From contig BSBK01006035.1 in the NCBI GenBank assembly GCA_027943335.1, positions 124,001 to 188,000 on the forward strand: a stretch of 64,000 bases of DNA, written 5' to 3'. Source of the stretch: Chamaecyparis obtusa (lineage: Eukaryota > Streptophyta > Pinopsida > Cupressales > Cupressaceae). The position numbers and the translations under genes were made by a program. The notes under the pieces are model-generated. The model saw only the letters and a program-made list of their open reading frames with translations. It was not told where the DNA came from and ran no database searches. Below are positions 1-12,367 of this stretch, in pieces (within the stretch, counting starts at the first letter, position 1; each line of letters opens with the position of its first letter).

Positions 1-57
1 ATTGAAAATTTGAAAATAAATAAGTTAAATTGTAACATTAAATATATATAATCTGAT

Positions 58-573
58 TTATACCTGTGTAGGTGGTGGAAATTGATAGTACTCAAACTCC
101 CTAGCCTTGATCCTATCAACCAAGGTATCAAGATTTTGTTGCGTCTGGTCCAAGATCAACTCTGCATCTGCAACATGAGTAGACCGCACATACCTCTCTA
201 ATGATGAATGCAATGGACTAACCAAATGAGATGGCATGGAAGTCGTATCATGTGTCAGCAAATCTAGGTAACCCGTAGTGGTCATGCTGAAGTCAACATC
301 ATCAAGGCCAACATTAGAGAACTGGTGCCCTGCACTAACTGAAGGGTCTGTACACTGTGCCTCTCCCTGTGTAATAATAGAGTGGTCAATAGGTGGATCC
401 TTATGAGCACTGACACTATGGCCATGGTCTAGGTGAGAAGGATGTGGCTGAGCGTATCTGACATTATCGACATGATTTTTAACATATGATATGGGTATAT
501 CATTCTCTACTGCTATAAATATATATGTATCCAATAGATCCTCAACCAAACTAGTCAATGTGACATGCGTCAT
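58..573 (-). CDS. Open reading fragment of unknown protein, 171 codons
   Basis: This is the longest clean stretch of the minus-strand remnant. It encodes 171 residues rich in His, Ser, Asp and Thr, with no signal peptide, membrane segment or catalytic motif that I recognise. In-frame stops lie just upstream of its ATG (TGA at 577-579), and coding-like sequence continues upstream in shifted frames to about 1424. The ATG is therefore probably an internal Met of a larger decayed protein and not a true start. Its surroundings are repeats, so a transposon-derived or dead gene fragment is likelier than a functional gene. Confidence 0.3.
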   Translation of the reverse strand: MTHVTLTSLVEDLLDTYIFIAVENDIPISYVKNHVDNVRYAQPHPSHLDHGHSVSAHKDPPIDHSIITQGEAQCTDPSVSAGHQFSNVGLDDVDFSMTTTGYLDLLTHDTTSMPSHLVSPLHSSLERYVRSTHVADAELILDQTQQNLDTLVDRIKAREFEYYQFPPPTQV

Positions 574-1424
574 ATCTCATGTAAGTCCCTCCAGACTAGA
601 AAGTGAAGGGATGCCTATTGCACTATACATGTCATGTGCGGTCCTGCTAGAGGGTGCTCCACCTGATGATTTAGAGTGTCATCGAGACATCAAGTACTAA
701 CCAACCTAATCACTAGATATGGATGCGGCAGTTGCTACAATGTCCCCCACACTATCAGTCACACCTTGAAGCTGGGTGCTATGAATAAAATCATCTACAA
801 TAGGACCCAATGAAGGAGCTATAATAGGTGCCCTCTGACCAACAATGACCTTGTGTACTAGCCTCTGTCAATCAACTCAATGAAAATCATCTCTATCAAC
901 AAGTCTTCCACACCCCTATCCTAGATGTGCTGAAAAATTAGTGTAATTAACAACCCTCCCTAAATGAACCTCAACAAAAATATGTTGTGTAAAGTACAAT
1001 GAAATCTGGTCATTATTCGGATAACGACCATGGGAAGCTAGAAATTATGGGTATATCAATGTTGATATAGTAGGATCTTGACACCTGGTAACTTGATATC
1101 CCTTCACATATTGTAAATCTGCATAAGATGAAAAAACTTCCCTTTTCAGGGTCACTTTAGGCACTAAAGCCTATACCTCCTTAAGAGAAAGACCAGAGCC
1201 AATCTCTTGTCTCTTCCTCTCAAGTATGACCTCTATAACATCTGGGGCATATAGAGTGGTACCATGAATGCATCCCTAATTCTAATCAAGCTAGTAAGTA
1301 TGGATTGACATGTGCTCTTATAGACACTAGAGCTAGTCAGATTATTTATGTATTCTTACAACCATTCAATTTCTCTATTAGTGCATGCAAATAGTTTCGC
1401 AAGGGGAATCAGTGCATCTGCCAT
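58..1424 (-). pseudogene. Decayed minus-strand coding remnant, family unknown
   Basis: Reading the minus strand from an ATG at 1422-1424 gives a plausible N-terminus (MADALIPLAKLF) and then coding-like sequence for about 1.3 kb. It is broken by stops such as TAA after EIEWL, TAG after MPQML and TGA after SLEGLT, and by at least two frame changes. Other recognisable protein-like stretches are TCQSILTSLIRIRDAF and ISLYFTQHIFVEVHLG. I could not match these to a family. Several stops are one transition away from a sense codon, which suggests age and methylation decay. It could be a transposon accessory protein or a dead host gene. A protein-profile search of all three minus frames joined would decide. 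Confidence 0.35.
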
Positions 1425-1614
1425 GTGTGATGTGCAATAATATGTCTGATACATAGAATATATGTATACCTGGAAGATTTTATTTACTATCAAATGAAGT
1501 CTACATATATACGTTTTCCTAATTTAATTGAAAATAAAATTAAAGTATGCACATTTCGCTGCATTATTTCAAAGTAAAATCAATTACATTTAAATGTAAA
1601 TAAACGTGTACTAT
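1425..1614. other. AT-rich spacer, nothing recognised
   Basis: This is unremarkable AT-rich sequence between the decayed coding remnant and the first microsatellite. I see no ORF, hairpin or repeat. Confidence 0.5.
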
Positions 1615-2711
<1,097 letters not shown>

Positions 2712-2869
2712 AAAATTTTAAATAATGAAAAATGAAAAATAAAAAAATCTGAAAATGACGGTCGAAGAATCGGAAGCCAACACTATCCCGCTGAAAGTGA
2801 CAGGTTGAAAGTGACAGTGAAAGTCACTTTTGGCAGGTTAAAAACCTTGCCAAAAATCCCTAATTTATG
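2712..2869. other. Unique link between microsatellite and palindrome array
   Basis: A short A-rich segment is followed by a GAAAGTGACAG-type motif repeated three times (about 2793-2830) and a small GGCAGGTT/AACCTTGCC inverted pair (about 2832-2852). The GAAAGT words lead into the palindrome array and may be an eroded extension of it. Confidence 0.5.
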
Positions 2870-3048
2870 ACTTTCGATCGAAAGTTTCATGCTAGGAACT
2901 TTCGATCGAAAGTACTTACTTACTTTCGATCGAAAGTAAGTAGAGTACTTTCAACTGAAAGTAACTTCTGATGGAAAGTACAATTTTTCTGTACTTTCAA
3001 TCGAAAGTTACTCACGATCGAAAGTACTAGTTACTTTCTATCGAAAGT
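2870..3048. repeat. Array of eight 16-bp palindromes (ACTTTCGATCGAAAGT)
   Basis: Three perfect copies of the 16-bp palindrome lie at 2870-2885, 2898-2913 and 2922-2937. Diverged copies follow at 2947-2962, 2964-2979, 2993-3008, 3010-3025 and 3033-3048. In most diverged copies at least one half-site (ACTTTC or GAAAGT) is preserved. Spacing between starts is irregular (17 to 29 bp). It is embedded between two microsatellites. No ORF covers it. Irregular spacing with conserved two-fold symmetry looks more like clustered binding sites or a transposon end than like an ordinary slippage repeat; that reading is inference. Confidence 0.85.
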
Positions 3049-3126
3049 ATGATGAGATTTTTTACTTGATCACATTTTTTGAGACATTTTCCTTCCTCTA
3101 AAAAAGTGTAACCCACTATTGTGGGT

Positions 3127-3338
3127 TCACCCATATATGTATATATGTATATGTATATACACATATATATATACATATACATATACACATATATATACTT
3201 ATATATATGTGTATATATATACATGTACATATATACATATATATGTATATTTATGTATATGTATATGTATATGTATATACATATATATATATACATGTAT
3301 ATATATAGATATATACATATATATACATATATATATAT

Positions 3339-3402
<64 letters not shown>

Positions 3403-3429
3403 GTATGTATATATATATATATATGTATG

Positions 3430-3462
<33 letters not shown>

Positions 3463-3463
3463 G

Positions 3464-3508
<45 letters not shown>

Positions 3509-3536
3509 GTGTGTATATATATATACACACACACAC

Positions 3537-3590
<54 letters not shown>

Positions 3591-3653
3591 GTATGTATAT
3601 ATATATATATATATATACATGTGTGTATATATATATATATACACACACACATG

Positions 3654-3740
<87 letters not shown>

Positions 3741-3773
3741 TACATGTGTGTGTGTATATATATATATACACAC

Positions 3774-3855
<82 letters not shown>

Positions 3856-3906
3856 GTATATGTATATACATGTACATGTACATGTACATGTACATATACA
3901 TATACA
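3127..3906. repeat. Second TA-dominated microsatellite with palindromic islands
   Basis: This is about 0.8 kb of almost pure TA with ATGT/ACAT interruptions. Three similar islands of the form ACATGTGTGT-(TA)n-ACACACATGT lie at about 3505-3540, 3617-3655 and 3743-3778, separated by long TA runs. It ends in an alternating GTACAT stretch (about 3868-3900). The long Ile-Tyr ORFs read here are repeat artefacts. Confidence 0.95.
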
Positions 3907-4527
3907 TTTTTTTGTCAAGGAGGAGGATAGGTTTGTTCTCACGTGTTTTCTATAAAGCAATAATTTTTTCTTAAAATGGATATATAATTTGCCTTTTTTT
4001 TAAATTTAATTTGAGAATCAAATCTTAAAAAAATATGCAATTGTGGGTCGAATGAATATCTCTTTATGTATTAGCTTATAATGTATTTGATTTAGATTCC
4101 TAATTATGTCTTTCAATATGTAGTTTTTAAGTAGTCATAGTGTTTTTATGGTTCAAATATTTTTTTAAAGAAAATGTATTTGCAAGAAAGACTCATGACC
4201 TAAGGATTGTTATATATCATTTTCACAACTCCTACATATCATTAATGATCTAATTTTGGCATCATACAAAACATATTACTTAACTCCTATCGGCTCATCG
4301 TTGCACTTACAAAAGCATGCAACTACTAGTTTAAAGTTAATACAAAATATTTTTTAAATTTTGTATTAATAGTATGGATGAGTTTTCTCCATTCTATAAA
4401 GATGATTTGAAGTGTTTTTAATTTTTTATACTCTATATTAATTTGATAAAAATTAAATTTAATATATTGAGATTTTTTCTTATTTAGATTTAATAAATGA
4501 TATAAAATAGTAATACATAAAATCTAG
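3907..4527. other. AT-rich gap, nothing recognised
   Basis: About 620 bp of AT-rich DNA with no ORF, hairpin or repeat that I can support. The LINE probably begins near its right end, but no clear 5' end or target duplication could be located. Confidence 0.4.
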
Positions 4528-5892
4528 ATGATTAATATAATGGCAAACACGAGCGGATGGCTTGGGCATGGGAAGGAAATATCATGGAGGCGTGTAAGGA
4601 TTCGACCGCTAGATAGAAGGAGAAATGGGCATCTCTGGATAGATGGTGACCCCCATGTAAACAGGAGGGCCCAAACCATTACCCCACGACCTTGGGTTTT
4701 AGAAAGGGTGCGGATAATATTGGCAGGGTTGCCCATGATAGAGGGATGCGATGGAACAAAAGGCAGCGCAAGGCAACGAGCTTCAATGGGTATGCATGAC
4801 TATTTGATAAGCCTCCTCGTGGTGTGGAATTGGTGATCAGATGGGTGTGTAAATACCTATTTGAATCTATCTTTATAATCTTCTTAAAGAATATTGGAAT
4901 ACAACTACACTAAAAATTATTGGGAGACGGGTTGGGAAGGATTGTTAGTGCAAATGAAATGGTGGATAAATAAGATGGAAGTATGTATATGTGGATTTGT
5001 ATGCCGTGGAAACTATTTCCTCAATTACCAAAGACAATGGAAATTAGGTTTGATTTAGGGTTGTGGTGGCAAAACATAGAGATTAAAGAAATTGTGGAAC
5101 ATTACAAAAAAAATTAAAAAGGTGGGTAATGTGGAAGAGGAGTGTATTGCGGATCAAAAAGGGAAACATGTTGCAGAAGATGGTCCAAATGAAGACCACA
5201 TGGTAATTTTCAACAAATAAATGAGTCTTGAGGCAAATCCTCTTAAGGCAAGGGGAGATTTGGAAAAACATGGCCTCGTTTTATTGAGGAGATAGAATAG
5301 AGAGAGAAGTTGCCTTCCCCATCTAGTCGAAAGAAACTCTATTTCAATAATCTGGAGGGTAGTAAAATCAATCTCTATAATGAAATAAGGATGAAGAGGT
5401 TTAAATCTAGTAGCATGGTAGATAGGAATGAAAGTCTCAAGTTAAATATTAATGCTCCAACTCAAAGCATAGGCATTTATGAGCACCATAATTAATTAGA
5501 AGTGGTCAATTTGGCAAGATAAGCTATATAGAAGGTAGAGAAGGTTTTAGAGGTGATAGGCAATGTTGAAGGCTCATCTAATTATCATTGTGGAGAAGGG
5601 GGATCTAAATCTACAGGTGTAGGTGAGTAGCCTCATCAAGAAATTAAAGACATCCCTGTCTCTCTAAGAAAAGAAGCCACTAATGATAAAGATGACAAAA
5701 TTTGCTAGAAGACAATTCTAGAGAGGTAGAGCTGAGCACAAATGAGGAGGAGGATAGGACAGCATAAGTTGAAAATTATTCATCTAATAAATGAGTAAAA
5801 GCACAATAAGTTGTCACACTTTTATAAAGGAAAAGGCTAACAACACCAAAACTATTCAACTTCAATGACATAGAAGTGGTATTTTTGTTTGG
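4528..5892 (+). pseudogene. LINE ORF1-like remnant (nucleic-acid-binding protein)
   Basis: A basic, Arg-rich opening (4528-4836, 102 codons) is followed by decayed sequence. At about 5015-5090 one frame reads LPKTMEIRF then GLWWQNIEI, which resembles the segment just before the zinc knuckle in plant LINE ORF1 proteins (DUF4283-type region). Acidic, low-complexity coding follows (about 5560-5880), as is usual before the basic ORF1 tail. The tail itself (SRGRKPNK) lies at about 17055-17078, beyond an 11-kb insertion. No CCHC knuckle is intact. In the family this protein binds the LINE RNA. The assignment is inference from fragments. Confidence 0.45.
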
Positions 5893-6356
5893 AATTTAAA
5901 AAAGACGTAAATTGATGAAATGTATACAAATGGATGAAGTTTATGATTATTATTTTTAATAAATTTTTTTTATAATAATTGGTATGTTTTTTTAATTTTT
6001 ACAAGTCAATTTTTTAGTTACTGAAAAATGCTAAATTAGGAGGCAAGTTCTTGCCAAAAAACTATATGTAAATAAATTTTTTTCCTTTGATTTCAAATAT
6101 GTTATAGATGACATATATAGCCAATGCATGAAAAAAGAAAAATTGGTTTTTGACCTATATTTTCTCTCATATGACAATTCAAATTATAACTCATCTGAAA
6201 TTGACAACTTTCATCTTTGACCATATTTTTCATAACAAATCTATCCTAATAAAAAAAATTTACACATTCTCAAAGAGGACTCTCTCCTCTAGTGAACCAT
6301 ATATTTTTCAAAATTTTCTAATATGATTTACTATTTTTTTATTTCTCCGAATCAAC
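5893..6356. other. Left flank of the CACTA insertion, unidentified AT-rich DNA
   Basis: Non-coding AT-rich DNA with no LINE similarity. Its right edge is the AAC target site of the CACTA element (6354-6356). The matching right flank is 16592-17041. Confidence 0.45.
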
Positions 6357-6384
6357 CACTAGTACATTGACCTTAAATTTTGAC
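6357..6384 (+). repeat. CACTA left terminal inverted repeat
   Basis: Starts CACTAGTA and continues with TAAATTTTGA a few bases on. It pairs with the right end at 16564-16591, with a few mismatches and small gaps after the first eight bases. Confidence 0.8.
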
Positions 6385-6417
6385 TAAACAATTTGACCAT
6401 CAAATAAAATGTTTAGG

Positions 6418-6543
6418 TTGGTCGCATTATAAAAGGAAAACTTTTTTTTTTTTTAATACATGCTTGTGTTGGTCGCAATTTCGACCAACACAGTGGTAGT
6501 CGAAATTGTGATCAACACGGGCATGTATTAAAAAAAAAAGTTT
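6418..6543. repeat. CACTA left subterminal repeats and 45-bp-arm hairpin
   Basis: GGTCG/CGACC-type words occur at 6418-6428, 6471-6486 and 6499-6513. The segment 6440-6484 is the inverse of 6499-6543 with a few mismatches. Each arm has an A/T homopolymer, then AATACATGC, GTGTTG and a GTCGAAATTG-like core, and the loop is about 14 bp. In CACTA elements such subterminal words bind the element's DNA-binding protein; that role is inferred here. Confidence 0.75.
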
Positions 6544-7171
6544 GAAACTTCATTTCACCGCTTCATTTCAGTGTGCGCGAAGGAGGTAGGAGCTAGAGAA
6601 GGGTAGAAGCGAAGGAGGTTTAGGGTACACAGTGTCGACTCTACTATGAAGTCGTGGCCTCTAATTTGTGCTTTCATCACGGAGATGCCATGCCGCTGGA
6701 TGAAAAAAAAATTTAGGGTAATGTTATTTAACTTGTTCAGTGCTCGGAATTGGGAAAGACATTAACTGTGCTTCATGATTGATGCCCTAGTTGGGGTGTA
6801 ATCAATGTGTGGAACCACTGAAGTAAATGAATGTCTGCAACGGTGAATGAAAAGGGATTAATACAACAATAACACCAGTAGAAGCTAACAGGGTGAAGAG
6901 TTGAACCAGAGGGTTAAGGTATGTTGAATCAATTTCCAATAAGAATCGAATGCTATATATAAACTGTGGATTTAGGATTTATGAAAAGTTGGTTGAATTA
7001 GTTGTTTAGAATTTATATAAGTTGAAAATGGATAAAACTGCAAGCAATAGAAATACTCTATTTTCTGCAAAATTCATTCATCTTGAAGTCTCAATTCAGT
7101 TATTCTGATGCATTAAAGGAATTGCAATGTTTCTTTGTTCAATTCATGCCCATTTTTGAATGAGTCTCATT

Positions 7172-7290
7172 ATTAGATAGACCACTGGCGTAACAACAAT
7201 TAGAATGGTTCTCATTATTCTAAGTTCCTACTGCAATAACAGTAAACTAAAATAAGAAATGCTATTAGATAGACCACTGGCGTAACAACA
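7172..7290 (+). repeat. 27-bp direct repeat pair inside CACTA
   Basis: An identical 27-bp word beginning ATTAGATAGACCACTGG occurs at 7172-7198 and 7264-7290, 92 bp apart. The identity suggests a recent local duplication or the scar of a small insertion. Confidence 0.8.
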
Positions 7291-8166
7291 GTTTCAATAT
7301 AAAATGAGAACCATTATAACCATGGAATGTTAATTCTAACTTGTATTATTAGATCATTAACCGTGCATATGCAGATTTGTGTGGAGTAAAGGTGATCACA
7401 GTTAAAGAACAATGAGAAAATACAATGAAATTGGATGCAATGTGTAGTAGTGGATGATCTATCCGAATAAGGAAGGGTTTTTATGTTTGAAAATGTTTTG
7501 TCATGTTGAATGAATGGTGATTCGATCACTAATTTGATGCAGGAGTGAGTTGTAACAAGAGATTGGGGAAGCCTTAGCAAACTAGGGTTTGGAGTCAAGA
7601 TTTGGGGGTTTTGTTGTTGCAGGGCCCGTGAGTCTAATTGCTTGTGGATTTAACCATTATGAGTCATTTTATAACTTTGTTGAAGGTTTGGTGGGATAAG
7701 GGAATGTGAGGAGAGTAGTTGCTTTGAAAATTTGGTCATTTTCATGCATTGAAAACAGGGGTTCAGTCATGGTTAGGTGTGTTGGTCCAAAGTAACCCTA
7801 TAAAAGCTTTTGGTGTGTTATAGAACTCTGAAAAGGGTGTCTAGAAATGTTTTCATCTTGTTAAGTGTTTTGAGGGAAGACAAAGTTATTACCATCCTAA
7901 GTCTGCTGCAGGGTTATTAGTAGCCTATTAAGCCTTTGGAACAGTTTGAAAGAACTTTGTGTATTGGAAGCATGGGAATTAAAATAGAGTCTTAGAAATC
8001 CTTGAGTCTAAGTGGTTTGAAGCCTAGGAAACCTAATCCATCATTGTGTAGTATTGTGGAGGCCTTGACAAGTCAGATCTTTTAAACATTTGAGGTTGTT
8101 GATAGGCTAGGGTGCCTAGATCTCTGAAATTACCAATTCTCATTGTGTTTTGAATACCACCACCCT

Positions 8167-8372
8167 TATTCCTTTTGGTTTGGAGTAATTTTATTTCATT
8201 TTAAATAAGTTATGGTAGTTTTATTAAATTATTTGAATGATTAAATGAAGATTGGATCATCAAGATCAAGATTGGATTCAAAATTACTCCAAACCAAAAG
8301 GAATAAGACTCCAAACCAACGAAATAAAATTGCCATAACTTATTTAAAATGAAATAAAATTACTCCAAAACA
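8167..8372. repeat. Inverted repeat, about 58-bp arms
   Basis: The left arm 8167-8224 (starting TTATTCCTTTTGG) is matched in inverse by 8310-8372, with a second shorter inverse copy of its outer part at 8283-8306. The loop is under 90 bp. It resembles a miniature fold-back element with a partly duplicated right arm. Confidence 0.7.
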
Positions 8373-11170
8373 ACATAATAATTGTGCAATGATTATTGGA
8401 AGCCGTTCTCAACTTAATTAATGACCAGATTTAAATTGCATTCTCTGTCGCATAGAAATGGTTTCCACAAGTTGATAAACTTCTTCAATAAACTCGATAC
8501 TAAGACTTGAGTTACATCCAAATGCAACATAAAACATTTAAAATAAATATTTGTTCTCTGTTATCAAATTCCATCACAACATATTCATAATAAAGGTGTG
8601 CTCGATTGTGATGACAATATGGGTGTTAGACTGTCGAACCGAAAGAGCAAACCAAACAAAATGAGTTGTAAATAATAAAAATGAAACATTCGAGAAACAC
8701 TGAACAATCATAGAGAAGAATCAAATGTAAAACTAGACTATTATTTTCATTCATCATACGTATTACATTGATCATCTCATTCCCATTGATCTCTCTCTTC
8801 ACCGATTCTCCACTCTTGTACCCCCTATTCTCGGCTTCTACATTGCAGAGATAAAGATCTCCAAACTCACAACCCAGTAACTAAATCATATAACTTAGTG
8901 AAGAATACTCAAAATAGAGATCAATGGTGAAGACACAAGGCATTCTTACATTTAGTTAAGGGTAGTACTTAAAGAATAATATAGATCAATAGTTAAGATT
9001 AAAAGTCACCCTTACATTTAATGAAGAGTCTATTATATTTGAGTCTATCAAAAAGTCATGGAAAGTTCCTTATAGATATTTGAAGAGAGTCCTATTATTC
9101 ATTACATTACTTGCAATATGTATGCTGATATTTCATTGTCTCTATATATGCTAAGTGTTTATATAAAAGTGGGGATATGCTATGTAACTTTACATAGTCA
9201 CGGTCTTAATTATATAAGGATATATACTTAATCGTAGTATAAACTTGAATAAAAAATAGATACTTTTAAAATAGAAATATGAGGAGACTGGGATATTATA
9301 AAATAATGAGCATATCTTTGTGAATTATCCTAAGATTGTAGGGCTCAAATATTCATTGTGATTGATACAAGTTTGTAAACATTGATTGATGTATTTTGAG
9401 GTCATATAATATGGAAATAAGACAACACCTACATAACACTTGATATCATCACAATATAACATATTTTGATTCTCTGCAAATTTGAACAAGTTTTCATTCA
9501 CAATATAACATAAAATGTTTTGATTTGGTCTTATATGTTAATTATATATAGCTCCAGATTTATTCCTTATGAACTAGTGATGGGATTTATTCTTTTATCT
9601 CTGTTAATGTAATTATGGGTCTATTATTCACATAATGTCTAAGATATAATAATTCTAAAACCCCTAATTTTCTGATCTAGTTATGTCTTAGTTTACTGTA
9701 TAGCGTTGGAGTTCTACATTATGTCTGTACCAAAGATATTCTTCCAACTTTGATGTTACCGTTGATTGCTAAGTGTATGTTTAATCAGCTAGCTGGATTA
9801 CTAAATTGGTCTTTTAACACATTCTCTCCTCTTGTTCGACGACTTCCTCACTATTCCTTAGTATGATCTTCTCACAATTCCTCTTAATCTTCTCACAATT
9901 CTGACAAAACTAACAACATGCCTCATGTTATATGGAAAATTGGTAAATAAGGAGCCACTGTAGATCAATTCCCTTTTTCTAAGTCCTTCATGGAAGTTGA
10001 AGTATCACTCTTTAGGAAACTTATATCTCTGGTTCAAAGTTCCCATTAAAATCATTCAAATATTCGAAAACAATACCCAAATTCGCTACAGTGGTAAAGT
10101 ATTAACAAAGAATAGCCTCATAGTTCCACAAGTTTGACAATCAATGGTAAGAAATTCCTAATAATATTATATTAGAAGTGAAATGTTGATGCTAAGACAA
10201 TTACTTTGTGACCATAATAATCCTACATATGTTTTTTTGCACAATAGATAAAGTCTGCTATTCAATTCCAAGAGAAACTCACAATTTCAATTGTGACCAC
10301 ACTAGCCTGATCGCAACAAACTTGTTAGAAACATGAAAAGAAAACATGTTAGAAATTCCATCATTTGTCTGTTGTTTGGGACAGTCACCATAGAATTATT
10401 TGGACTGTCTCTCCTTTTGCCTTGCAAGGTTAAAATGACCTTTTTTCATCCCTCCTTGAATAGACCCTTACCGTCTTGCACTTGCGCAATGATAGGACAC
10501 CAATGTTGCTAATTAAGGTTGGTGGGATGATTATGCCTATCCTAAAAAAAGATTGTCAAATCATTATGCTTTCAAATCAATTACCTATCGACGTATCCCT
10601 TGTAAGGGAGAGAAGCCAAACACATAAAGAACATGCACATAAACACGGCAACTGAAAAACTTAAATGGAATACACCAAGAAGTACCAAATGATGAATGCT
10701 CAATTGTTGTAATGGCAAAGCAATATCAAAACCATCCATTTATAGTCCTAATGATTTTGGAAATTGTTGACAAAGAGTGTTTCTTTTTTTTTATTATAGT
10801 ATAAATGATTTTTCTATAGTCGTAATGATTTTTCTTATTTCTTGTCTTTTGTCCCTTTTTGATTTCCTATGTCTGTGCTTCATGAAAAGATTTTGTCACC
10901 TTCTTTTGATGGTATATTTCATTCACTCTATGTGGAATACTATTTTGTTCACTATTTTATTTCAGCTTCATATTTCTTTCATTTTTCATATACACACAGA
11001 CTACATATGTTGATAAAAAAAATGAGCTATTTGATTTCGGTTTACTTTTCATTATTGTAAATGGTTAATATTTTTGATGGTATTCCTTGATGTATTTGGA
11101 CTGTAAAAATAATCATATAAAAATAATAAATGTAGTGACGATGGTGCGGTGCATTATTGATATAGGTTCG

Positions 11171-11563
11171 ATGGCTCTTGTCAATGTGCCAAACTGTCAA
11201 TGTGGTGGTGGGAAGTGTGTGTTGAAGACTTCACGGACATTGAACAACCCTGGATGACAATTTTGGTGCTACCCTAATTGAAAAAAGGTTGCTAATGTGT
11301 ATATATTTAAATTTTCTAATGTAAATACTATTCATTATAATATAAGAGCTAATGTAGACTGGGTATCACTGGGAAATAATGGCTGCAAATACTTTAGTTG
11401 GGTCGATGACAACTCATCTGCATCTATCCGCCCATCTCCACTTATCTATGATGAAGGATTTGAGTGCAAAATGTGTCAGGCTAGGGAAAATTCTAAAATT
11501 ATATTTTTACGATGCCTTCTTTATATTGTAATCGCATATCTAATTTGTTGCAACCATATGTAG
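11171..11563 (+). pseudogene. Captured GRF-type zinc-finger gene fragment
   Basis: From an ATG at 11171 the frame reads a CxC finger start (NCQCGGGKC), then TSRTLNNPG, a TGA stop, then QFWCYPN. After a gap of about 100 bp, probably an intron, another frame (11297-11563) continues with NGCKYFSWVDD, the usual end of a GRF zinc finger. A hydrophobic C-terminal segment (ISKII-like start, IVIAYLICC) follows, as in small tail-anchored plant GRF proteins. GRF fingers bind single-stranded nucleic acid. The stop is one transition from Arg (CGA), which the family has at that position (PGR). It lies wholly inside the CACTA element, so I read it as a captured host gene piece. Confidence 0.6.
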
Positions 11564-11579
11564 AGATGAACTCAGGAAT

Positions 11580-12015
11580 TAGTTAGTTTAGTATTTTCAT
11601 ATTGTAACTAATATTTTAATATTGATATGACATAACTTCTCTTTTCCTCAAGTGCGCATATATATGGTTTACATCTTTTTTTAGAATAATTCTTCATGTT
11701 TATGGCTCAGGTGAGCCCCAATCTGCTATCAATCACATGATTTAACGTTGATTTAGGCTAGAGGTAAACTACATGTATCATGTAAACAACATGGTTGAAT
11801 GCAATCTCTTTTGCGTGTTTTCAAGAGTTTTTCCACCAATACAAGCGTAAATAATGCATTGAACGTAATCTATGAATGCTACGTGGTATGAAGTCTCGCT
11901 AAAGTTTGAGTGCAGCATGGTATGAAGTCTCACTGAAGAAGAGTACTGCAGAGAGCAGGCCTACCGTACCAAGGAAGTTTGACAAGAACAAGGAATATGG
12001 CTTAAAAAGAATGGG
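11580..12015. other. CACTA interior between captured exon and hairpin array
   Basis: AT-rich, no ORF. A short ATGGTATGAAGTCTC direct repeat occurs near 11885-11930. Nothing else was recognised. Confidence 0.4.
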
Positions 12016-12019
12016 AAGA

Positions 12020-12367
12020 CGTCTTTCTAGCTTGGGCTTGGATCCTTCGACAATTAGCTTGATAATAAATGAAGCAAATGAGAGCTGAGCAATTAGCTTC
12101 CCAAGAAAAATCTTGTAAATGAATTGTGTGTACCCCAATTCCTGTGTCTTCTGCGCATACCTAAATGATATATTTGAAACAAGGGTAAATTTAGCCTTAC
12201 CCTTGTTGTTTCAAATATATCATTTGGGTACACACAGAGGGCACATTAATTGGGGCACATATAGTTCATTTATGGGCTTTTTCTTGGAAAGCTAATTGCT
12301 CATCTATTATCTACATTATTTATAAGCTAATTGCCGAAGGATCTAGGCTCTGGCTAGAAAGATGTCT
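12020..12367. repeat. Long hairpin 1 of the array (about 170-bp arms)
   Basis: Sequence 12020-12194 pairs with the inverse of 12195-12367. Matching words include AAATGATATATTTGAAACAA, GTACCCCAATT/AATTGGGG and GAGCAATTAGCTT. The centre is near 12195, with almost no loop and scattered mismatches. No protein-coding potential is shared between the arms. Confidence 0.8.

Larger units (their letters stand above)
6545..11150. other. CACTA interior, left 4.6 kb, no gene identified
   Basis: No transposase or other domain was recognised. Contents that can be supported are a direct repeat near 7172-7290, a hairpin near 8167-8372 and, near 10604-10665, one stray copy of the GAGAAGCCAAACACA word that also marks the hairpin array farther right. 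The short GC-richer stretch near 6560-6720 looks like a 5' untranslated region or captured exon but gives no identifiable product. Confidence 0.5.

Noticed and set aside
2870..3048. CRISPR array
   Set aside because: The repeats are 16 bp and palindromic, with spacers of 1 to 14 bp and irregular spacing, in plant-type DNA with no cas genes.
3027..3974. ORFs up to 278 codons of Ile-Tyr repeats
   Set aside because: Same cause, the second microsatellite.
4524..4736. Minus-strand ORF of 70 codons
   Set aside because: It is the antisense of the LINE ORF1-like segment.
10777..11060. Hydrophobic ORFs of 63 to 78 codons
   Set aside because: T-rich sequence gives Phe/Leu/Ile-rich readings by chance. 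No conserved motif, and no continuation.
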